Origin: Pseudomonadota bacterium
GTDB taxonomy: Bacteria; Desulfobacterota; Syntrophia; Syntrophales; UBA5619
Assembly: GCA_018896355.1 (NCBI GenBank)
Contig: JAHIMW010000033.1
Span: 1 to 5,908, forward strand
DNA: 5,908 bases
Direction of reading: 5' to 3'
Shown piece by piece: positions 1-4,823 of this stretch (its first letter is position 1; each line of letters opens with the position of its first letter). The translations under genes and the position numbers were made by a program. The notes under the pieces were generated by a model. That model was not told where the DNA came from. It worked only from the letters and a program-made list of their open reading frames with translations, and did not search any database.

Positions 1-246
1 AAACCCCAGGGGGCGTTCTACGTTTTTCCCAATGTGGGATCCTATTACGGCCGCTCTTATGAGGAAAAGATCATCCGCAATTCAGCCGAAATGGCAACTT
101 ACCTGCTGGATGAGGCGAACGTTGCCTTGGTTCCCGGAGGGGATTTTGGCCATGATGACCACATCCGCATCTCTTATGCGACCCCGATGGAGCAGATCGA
201 AAAAGGGGTCGAACGGATCAGGCTGGCCCTGCTGAAACTTCGCTGA
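1..246 (+). CDS. Class I/II PLP-dependent aminotransferase (aspartate aminotransferase-like), C-terminal fragment
   Basis: Only the last 81 residues are present; the gene starts left of the window and ends with TGA at 244-246. The fragment matches the small C-terminal domain of fold-type I aminotransferases of the aspartate aminotransferase group: a KPQGAFYVFP segment at the left edge, a VALVPGGDFG segment (visible residues 41-50), then HIRISYAT (54-61). In this family the Arg of RISYAT (visible residue 56) binds the substrate alpha-carboxylate. The pyridoxal-phosphate lysine lies in the missing part. Enzymes of this group transfer an amino group between an amino acid and a 2-oxo acid in the cytoplasm. 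Aspartate is the likeliest donor, but substrate cannot be fixed from this piece; alanine or another amino acid remains possible. A GC-rich hairpin starts 14 bases after the stop, so this gene probably ends its own transcript. Confidence 0.9.
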   Translation, partial: KPQGAFYVFPNVGSYYGRSYEEKIIRNSAEMATYLLDEANVALVPGGDFGHDDHIRISYATPMEQIEKGVERIRLALLKLR

Positions 247-260
247 CGCAGTAAGGCAGA

Positions 261-287
261 GCGGGGAAGGGGGGGACCGAACCCCGC
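261..287 (+). terminator. Possible terminator hairpin after the aminotransferase gene
   Basis: GCGGGG (261-266) can pair with CCCCGC (282-287) around a 15-base G-rich loop; an alternative register pairs GGGG at 272-275 with CCCC at 282-285. It sits 14 bases past the aminotransferase stop codon, where a terminator is expected. There is no T-run after it (AAGCTTGTAACTT follows), so intrinsic termination is not well supported and it may only protect the 3' end of the mRNA. Confidence 0.35.
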
Positions 288-300
288 AAGCTTGTAACTT

Positions 301-323
301 GGCTACTACTCACGTAGTTAGCC
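301..323. repeat. Short inverted repeat (hairpin) between the aminotransferase and purF-like genes
   Basis: GGCTACTAC (301-309) pairs with GTAGTTAGCC (314-323) with one bulged base and a TCAC loop. The left arm also contains ACTACTCA (305-312), which is the exact complement of TGAGTAGT at 389-396, so the small hairpin competes with a long-range pairing that would enclose the next hairpin. Function is unknown; no T-tract follows it. Confidence 0.5.
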
Positions 324-333
324 TGAAGCTGTT

Positions 334-382
334 TAGACTGAAGGCTGAAGGGGTCGGATAACAGTCTTCAGCCTACAGCCTA
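334..382. repeat. Imperfect palindrome upstream of the purF-like gene
   Basis: The arm 334-350 (containing GACTGAAGGCTGAAG) pairs with 366-382 (containing CTTCAGCCTACAGCC) at 15 of 17 positions around a 15-base loop; the mismatches are 337/379 and 341/375. The arm is made of a near-tandem CTGAAGG word. This resembles in design, but not in sequence, the two palindromes at 2930-3002 and 4728-4803. It sits about 50 bases before the start codon of the purF-like gene. It may be an intergenic repeat of the genome or a leader RNA structure; I do not recognise a named riboswitch. Confidence 0.55.
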
Positions 383-423
383 TCTGCCTGAGTAGTCGGT
401 GACTTGAATGCAGGCTTTTTGAT

Positions 424-430
424 GGTGGGA
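424..430 (+). promoter_or_regulatory. Weak ribosome binding site that supports the ATG at 434
   Basis: GGTGGGA lies three bases before the ATG at 434. It is a poor, closely spaced Shine-Dalgarno match. The in-frame alternatives are ATG at 422 and TTG at 404. The main reason for choosing 434 is homology: the family begins with M-x-GIFG. None of the possible upstream residues is a cysteine, so the choice does not affect the missing nucleophile. Confidence 0.35.
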
Positions 431-433
431 AAC

Positions 434-1843
434 ATGGGTGGGATCTTCGGCGTCGTATCGGAAGGGAATTGTGCAAAGGCCCTGTTTTACGGAACGGATT
501 ACCACTCCCATCTCGGGACCGAAAATGCGGGGTTGGCCGTTTGGGGCGATGGGGGGTTCAGCCACACCATTCACAGCATCAGCCAGGCCCAGTTCAAGTC
601 CCGTTTTGTTGAGGATTACAAGGGAATGACCGGCCGGATGGGCATCGGGGCGATTGATGACGAATCTCCACAGCCGTTGATCATCCGTTCGAAATTCGGA
701 ACCTATGCACTTGCCGCAATCGGACTGATCACCAACAAGGACGAACTTACCCACGATCTTCTCCGGGGTGGCGCCTCCTTCAGCGAGATGGAGGACGGCG
801 GCGTAAACAACGTCGAACTGGTCGCAAAACTGATCAACCGCGGCGAAAGCATCGTCGATGGAATCGGCCGGATGCAGCGGTCCATCGAGGGGTCGCTCTG
901 CCTTTTGTTGATGGCCCGGGAAGGGATCTATGCGGCACGGGACCGCTACGGCCGCTTTCCGCTGGTCATCGGGAGGGAGATCGGCGGATCGGGATCAAGG
1001 CAGGGCTTTGCGGCCGCGACCGAATCGAGCTCCTTTCCGAATCTCGGCTATGAGCTCTGCCGCTCCCTCGGACCGGGAGAGATCGTGCGTCTTGATGCCA
1101 GCGGGATTCACACGGAACGGAAGCCCGGAGAAGAGAAGCACGTCTGCGCCTTCCTCTGGATCTACGTCGGAGATCCAGCCTCGATCTATGAGGGAATCAG
1201 TGTTGAAAACGCCCGCGAGCGGTGCGGTCGGGCCATGGCACGCGGAGATCAGGTTAGTGCGGATTTTGTCGCGGGCGTCCCCGATTCCGGCGTCGGCCAC
1301 GCCATCGGTTATGCGATGGAGTCTGGTCTTCCATATCGCCGTCCGCTGGTCAAATACACGCCGGGATACGGGAGAAGTTACACGCCCCCCTCACAGGACA
1401 TCCGGGACCTTGTGGCCACGATGAAGCTCAGCCCCGTCCGGGATGTGATCCGGGAAAGCCGGATGGTGGTGTGTGACGACTCGATCGTCCGCGGAACGCA
1501 ACTGAAGAATTACACGATCCGGAAACTATGGGACAACGGTGCGAAGGAGATCCATGTGCGCCCCGCCTGTCCGCCGCTGATGTTTCCCTGCCGGTACGCC
1601 TCTTCCACGAGAACGACCGCCGAACTGGCTACCCACCGGGCGATCCGCGCCCTTGACGGCGAGAATATGGAACATATCGACGAATATCTGGACCACGCCT
1701 CCGAACGATACCGGAGAATGATCGAGTGGATCCGGCAGGACCTGAATGTGACCTCTCTTAAATACATTCATATCGAAGATATGATTGCAGCGATCGGTCT
1801 TCCGGAGAAGGATCTTTGCCTCTACTGCTGGCGCGGTCGCTAA
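434..1843 (+). CDS. purF: Amidophosphoribosyltransferase (PurF) homologue lacking the N-terminal glutaminase cysteine
   Basis: Numbered from ATG 434, the protein has 469 residues, near the usual PurF length. True PurF makes 5-phosphoribosylamine from PRPP and glutamine, the first step of purine synthesis. The C-terminal phosphoribosyltransferase half looks intact: VPDS (282-285), a flexible-loop region KYTPGYGRSYTPPSQ (307-321) and the PRPP motif DDSIVRGT (348-355). Four cysteines, C238 (CAFLWIY), C386 (FPCRY) and C462/C465 (CLYC), fit the [4Fe-4S] ligands of Bacillus-type PurF. The N-terminal Ntn domain is recognisable but its glutamine site is not: MCGIFG has become MGGIFG, HRGQ has become HLGT (26-29), the GHxRY segment reads GAIDD (72-76), the HNG oxyanion segment reads AIG (95-97), and SDTE reads NNVE (125-128). 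I infer a phosphoribosyltransferase using ammonia or another amine, or a changed role. Ends 25 bases before ispG, so probably co-transcribed with it. Family assignment is secure; function is not. Confidence 0.9.
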   Translation: MGGIFGVVSEGNCAKALFYGTDYHSHLGTENAGLAVWGDGGFSHTIHSISQAQFKSRFVEDYKGMTGRMGIGAIDDESPQPLIIRSKFGTYALAAIGLITNKDELTHDLLRGGASFSEMEDGGVNNVELVAKLINRGESIVDGIGRMQRSIEGSLCLLLMAREGIYAARDRYGRFPLVIGREIGGSGSRQGFAAATESSSFPNLGYELCRSLGPGEIVRLDASGIHTERKPGEEKHVCAFLWIYVGDPASIYEGISVENARERCGRAMARGDQVSADFVAGVPDSGVGHAIGYAMESGLPYRRPLVKYTPGYGRSYTPPSQDIRDLVATMKLSPVRDVIRESRMVVCDDSIVRGTQLKNYTIRKLWDNGAKEIHVRPACPPLMFPCRYASSTRTTAELATHRAIRALDGENMEHIDEYLDHASERYRRMIEWIRQDLNVTSLKYIHIEDMIAAIGLPEKDLCLYCWRGR

Positions 1844-1857
1844 AAGTAAAAATCCGT

Positions 1858-1864
1858 GGAGTGA
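1858..1864 (+). promoter_or_regulatory. Ribosome binding site fixing the GTG start of ispG
   Basis: GGAGTGA precedes GTG at 1869, with seven bases between the GGAG core and the start. It decides between this GTG and the longer open frame reaching back to TTG 1785. The longer frame would add 28 residues with no resemblance to IspG and would overlap the end of the purF-like gene. Confidence 0.7.
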
Positions 1865-1868
1865 GCCA

Positions 1869-2933
1869 GTGAGTCCGGGCAGCAGAAGAAAAACGAAATC
1901 CATTGACCTCGGGGGTGTCCGGATCGGCGGCAATGCGCCGGTCGTCGTTCAGTCGATGACCTCATCCGATACGCGCGATGTCAAAGCCACGGTCGAGCAG
2001 GTCCGGAGGTTGGAGGAGGCGGGCTGCGAAATTGTCCGCGTTGCCGTTCCCGATGAAGCGGCCGCGGTTGCCATCCATGAGATCCGCTCCCGGATTCATA
2101 TTCCACTGATCGCGGATATCCATTTCCGCCATCAACTCGCCCTGCTCGCGATGAATCACGGTGCGGACGGAATCCGGATCAATCCCGGCAATATCTCGCC
2201 GGAGGGGATCCGCAAGATCGTGGGGATCGCCAGGACCAGCCGCAAGGTAATCCGGATCGGGATCAATGCCGGTTCCCTGGAGAAGGAGATTGCCGCCCGC
2301 CACGGCGGACCGACGGCAGCCGCGCTGGTGGAGAGCGCCTTGAAGAACATCCGCATCCTGGAAGAGATGGGCTTTGACGCAATCAAACTCTCGCTGAAAT
2401 CTTCCGATGTGGCGACTACGATCGAGGCTTACCGAACCGTCTCCGCTCAGACCGACTATCCGCTTCATCTCGGCGTTACGGAGGCGGGAACCCTCATTCA
2501 GTCGGCAATCAAATCCGCCATCGGCATCGGGACCCTGCTATATGACGGCATCGGCGACACGATCCGGGTCTCTGTCACCGGCGATCCCGTGCCGGAGATC
2601 GGCCTGGCATACGGTATTTTGCGCGCGCTGAATATCCGGCAGGTCGGACCGGACATCATCTCCTGCCCGACCTGCGGTCGCTGCGAGATCGACCTTGCCG
2701 GTCTGGCGGTGCGGGTCGAAGAGGAGCTCCGGGGGATGAAGAAACCGATCAAGATCGCCCTCATGGGCTGCGTCGTCAACGGCCCCGGGGAGGCTGCCGA
2801 AGCGGATATCGGCATCGCGGGAGGAAAGGGCGCCGGGATGCTGTTTAAGAAGGGGAAGGTTGTCCGGAAGATCAGGGAAGCGGAGTTTGTTTCCGTACTC
2901 TTAGAAGAGATCCGGAAGATGGAACAAATGTGA
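1869..2933 (+). CDS. ispG: 4-hydroxy-3-methylbut-2-en-1-yl diphosphate synthase (IspG/GcpE)
   Basis: IspG reduces 2-C-methyl-D-erythritol 2,4-cyclodiphosphate to HMBPP, the next-to-last step of the MEP isoprenoid pathway, using a [4Fe-4S] cluster in the cytoplasm. From GTG 1869 the protein has 354 residues, normal for the short bacterial form. The TIM-barrel half shows VVVQSMTSSDTRDV (25-38), VRVAVP (56-61), LIADIHF (80-86), GIRINPGNI (101-109), RIGINAGSLEKE (129-140) and LHLGVTEAG (199-207). The cluster half has CPTCGRCEID, with C266 and C269 as ligands, then GCVVNGPGEA, with C301 as ligand and E308 as the fourth. These fall four residues before the Escherichia coli positions C270, C273, C305 and E312, which supports the GTG start. 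C272 is an extra cysteine in the first motif. Its TGA stop lies inside the left end of a palindromic repeat. It has the preceding purF-like gene 25 bases upstream and proS 89 bases downstream. Confidence 0.97.
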   Translation: MSPGSRRKTKSIDLGGVRIGGNAPVVVQSMTSSDTRDVKATVEQVRRLEEAGCEIVRVAVPDEAAAVAIHEIRSRIHIPLIADIHFRHQLALLAMNHGADGIRINPGNISPEGIRKIVGIARTSRKVIRIGINAGSLEKEIAARHGGPTAAALVESALKNIRILEEMGFDAIKLSLKSSDVATTIEAYRTVSAQTDYPLHLGVTEAGTLIQSAIKSAIGIGTLLYDGIGDTIRVSVTGDPVPEIGLAYGILRALNIRQVGPDIISCPTCGRCEIDLAGLAVRVEEELRGMKKPIKIALMGCVVNGPGEAAEADIGIAGGKGAGMLFKKGKVVRKIREAEFVSVLLEEIRKMEQM

Positions 2934-3002
2934 GGAGTAAGGCGTGAGGCGTGAGGAGGAAACCCTCACTGTACCTCACCCCTTACTCCTCACCCCTTAC
3001 GC
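2930..3002. repeat. Palindromic intergenic repeat, copy 1 (ispG-proS)
   Basis: The element starts with GTGAGG, which contains the ispG stop codon, and ends with CCTTACGC. GTGAGGAGTAAGG (2930-2942) pairs perfectly with 2981-2993. The stem continues with 2944-2949 against 2974-2979 and GTGAGG (2951-2956) against CCTCAC (2964-2969), capped by a 7-base loop; about 25 base pairs in total. The arms are made of degenerate heptads (GTGAGGC, GTAAGGC). A related copy lies at 4728-4803 in the same relative place. No T-run follows, so it is a weak terminator candidate; an mRNA-stabilising or processing hairpin, or a dispersed repeat of the REP/MITE kind, is more likely. Confidence 0.8.
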
Positions 3003-3012
3003 TTTATTTACT

Positions 3013-3020
3013 AGGAGGTG
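3013..3020 (+). promoter_or_regulatory. Strong ribosome binding site of proS
   Basis: AGGAGGTG is a full-length Shine-Dalgarno match, with four bases between the AGGAGG core and ATG 3023. It sets the start at 3023 rather than at the GTG at 2951, which lies inside the palindromic repeat and would add 24 residues unlike any ProS. Confidence 0.9.
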
Positions 3021-3022
3021 TC

Positions 3023-4741
3023 ATGCTTTATTCGGAGATGTTCCTGCCCACGGGAAGGGAGGTTCCTTCCGACGCGGAGCTGATCAGCCACCAGTTGATG
3101 ATCCGGGCGGGCCTGATGAGAAAACTGACCAGCGGGGTCTATTCGTATCTGCCGCTGGGTTACCGGGTGATCCGCAAGTTTGAGCAGATTGTCCGGGAAG
3201 AGATGAACAGGGCGGGCGCACAGGAGCTCTTTCTCCCGATGGTGCAGCCGGCAGAGCTCTGGCAGGAGTCCGGACGATGGGTCCATTACGGCAAGGAACT
3301 GCTCCGCTTTCGGGATCGACACGACCGGGAGTGCTGTCTCGGCCCGACGCATGAAGAGGTGATCACCGATCTGGTTCGTAACGAAATCAAATCGTACCGG
3401 CAACTTCCACGGAATCTCTATCAGATTCAGACGAAATTCCGCGATGAGATCCGCCCCCGGTTTGGGGTGATGCGCTGTCGGGAATTCGGCATGAAAGACG
3501 CGTACAGTTTCGATATGGACGAGGCGGGAAGCGAGATCAGCTATCTGAAGATGTTTGATGCCTATCAACGGATTTTCACCCGCTGCGGCCTGAACTTCCG
3601 ACCGGTCGAAGCGGACTCGGGCAGCATCGGCGGAAAGTATTCGCACGAATTCATGGTGATGGCCGATTCCGGGGAAGATGCCATCTGCTACTGCGGCGCC
3701 TGCAACTATGCGGCAAACCTGGAGAAGGCCGAGATCTCCCGGCCGGCGGAGAATGGGCCTGCGTGCGTGACGTCCCCCATCGAGGAGGTGAACACCCCCG
3801 GGGTCCGGACCATCGATGAGGTCTGCGGCTTTTTGGGGGTCGTTCCGGAAGCGGTCGTCAAGACCCTGATCTTCTCTGCGGACGGCACGCCTGTCGCGGT
3901 CCTGATCCGCGGGGATCAAGAAGTCAACGAAATCAAGGTGAAAAATTTTCTCGGTTGCGATTTGCTGGAACTGGCCGATGATGCGATCATCCGGAAGGTT
4001 ACCGGCTCACCCCGGGGGTTTGCGGGCGCCGTCGGAATCACGGCCCGGATCGTTGCCGATTATTCACTTCTGGGGATGGCCGATTGCGTGATGGGCGCCA
4101 ACCGTGAGGATTTTCACCTTCGCCATGTCAAACCCGGAAGGGACTTTTTGATTGAAGACCATGCCGATCTGCGCGTGGTCCGGGAATCCGATCCCTGTCC
4201 CCGCTGCGGCGGAGAGATTCGCTTTGCACGCGGTATCGAAGTCGGACATGTTTTCAAGTTGGGGACCAAGTACAGCAAGGCCATGCGGGCTGCCTATCTC
4301 GACCGCGAGGGTCGGGAGCGGACGATGGTGATGGGATGCTACGGCATCGGCATCGGCCGAACGGTCGCGGCGGCCGTCGAGCAGAATCACGATGCGGACG
4401 GGATCATCTGGCCGCTGCCGCTTGCCCCCTATCCGGTGATCATTACCCCGGTGAATGTGAATGAAAAAGCGCTTTTCTCCGCGGCGGAGGATCTTTACAG
4501 AGCTCTTGAGACAAATGGCGTGGAAGTGATCCTGGACGACCGCGACGAGAGGGCCGGCGTCAAATTCAAGGACGCCGACCTGATCGGGATCCCCTATCGC
4601 GTCACGGTCGGTCCCAAGAGGCTGGCCGAAGGGAAAATGGAGATCAAAACCCGGCGGTCCGGAGAGGTCACCGCATTGCCGGTTTCCGAGGTTGCCCCAT
4701 TTCTCATGGCCCGCATCAGCGAAAAATGTGAGGCGCGATGA
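3023..4741 (+). CDS. proS: Prolyl-tRNA synthetase, bacterial type with editing (INS) domain
   Basis: ProS activates proline with ATP and loads it onto tRNA-Pro. The protein has 572 residues, the same as I recall for the E. coli enzyme. Class II motif 1 covers roughly 64-83 (EMNRAGAQELFLPMVQPAELW region), motif 2 is 137-163 with FRDEIRPRFG and the REFGMKDAYSF tail, and motif 3 is MGCYGIGIGR (437-446). GPTHEEVITD (107-116) is typical of the family. Between motifs 2 and 3 lies the inserted cis-editing domain, about 224-400, which removes mischarged Ala-tRNA-Pro; K280 in VVKTL matches the key editing lysine (K279 in E. coli). CYCGAC (222-227) and CPRC (392-395) flank that insertion and could bind zinc together. 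The anticodon-binding domain follows from about 470. The last four residues (CEAR) and the TGA are encoded by the start of the second palindromic repeat. A strong Shine-Dalgarno sequence fixes the start. Confidence 0.98.
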   Translation: MLYSEMFLPTGREVPSDAELISHQLMIRAGLMRKLTSGVYSYLPLGYRVIRKFEQIVREEMNRAGAQELFLPMVQPAELWQESGRWVHYGKELLRFRDRHDRECCLGPTHEEVITDLVRNEIKSYRQLPRNLYQIQTKFRDEIRPRFGVMRCREFGMKDAYSFDMDEAGSEISYLKMFDAYQRIFTRCGLNFRPVEADSGSIGGKYSHEFMVMADSGEDAICYCGACNYAANLEKAEISRPAENGPACVTSPIEEVNTPGVRTIDEVCGFLGVVPEAVVKTLIFSADGTPVAVLIRGDQEVNEIKVKNFLGCDLLELADDAIIRKVTGSPRGFAGAVGITARIVADYSLLGMADCVMGANREDFHLRHVKPGRDFLIEDHADLRVVRESDPCPRCGGEIRFARGIEVGHVFKLGTKYSKAMRAAYLDREGRERTMVMGCYGIGIGRTVAAAVEQNHDADGIIWPLPLAPYPVIITPVNVNEKALFSAAEDLYRALETNGVEVILDDRDERAGVKFKDADLIGIPYRVTVGPKRLAEGKMEIKTRRSGEVTALPVSEVAPFLMARISEKCEAR

Positions 4742-4803
4742 GTGAGGTGTAAAGCGTGAAACCTTCTTTTAACGCCTTACGCCTCACTCTTTACTCCTTA
4801 CGC
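4728..4803. repeat. Palindromic intergenic repeat, copy 2 (proS-rel)
   Basis: The element begins GTGAGG inside the proS reading frame and ends CCTTACGC, the same ends as copy 1 at 2930-3002. Its core is a long hairpin: 4740-4761 pairs with 4768-4789 at 20 of 22 positions (one of them G-T), with mismatches at 4753/4776 and 4758/4771 and a 6-base CCTTCT loop. The outer GTGAGG (4728-4733) can also pair with CCTTAC (4796-4801). It encodes the last four ProS residues and the stop codon. TTTACTCCTTA after the core is not a clean T-run, so termination is possible but not convincing. Confidence 0.8.
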
Positions 4804-4806
4804 TTG

Positions 4807-4813
4807 GGAGGAG
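4807..4813 (+). promoter_or_regulatory. Ribosome binding site of rel
   Basis: GGAGGAG precedes ATG 4824; the second GGAG (4810-4813) is ten bases from the start, slightly long but usable. It begins only three bases after the end of palindromic repeat copy 2, so folding of that repeat could affect access to it. Confidence 0.6.
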
Positions 4814-4823
4814 TGTAGCCCCG

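Noticed and set aside
247..433. Promoter (-35/-10) or purine riboswitch before the purF-like gene
   Set aside because: TTTAGA near 332 and GATAAC near 357 are weak matches with poor spacing, and I see no conserved purine riboswitch core. Not supportable by eye.
434..1843. purF-like gene as a decaying pseudogene
   Set aside because: The frame is intact over 469 codons, the PRPP motif and all four Fe-S cysteines are kept, and changes concentrate in the glutamine site. That pattern fits selection for a new role better than decay.
1785..1868. Longer ispG start at TTG 1785
   Set aside because: The extra 28 residues do not look like IspG and overlap the purF-like gene. GTG 1869 has a Shine-Dalgarno sequence and gives cluster residues at the expected offset from E. 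coli.
2951..3022. Longer proS start at GTG 2951
   Set aside because: The extra 24 residues are translated palindromic repeat; ATG 3023 follows a full AGGAGGTG and starts like other ProS proteins.
3011..3919. Minus-strand open frame of 302 codons over proS
   Set aside because: Antisense to a well-supported ProS sequence, no recognisable motif, and rich in residues expected from reading the opposite strand of biased codons.
2930..4803. The two GTGAGG palindromes as a CRISPR array or ordinary tandem repeat
   Set aside because: There are only two copies, about 1.8 kb apart with a gene between them, no regular spacers, and each is internally palindromic.
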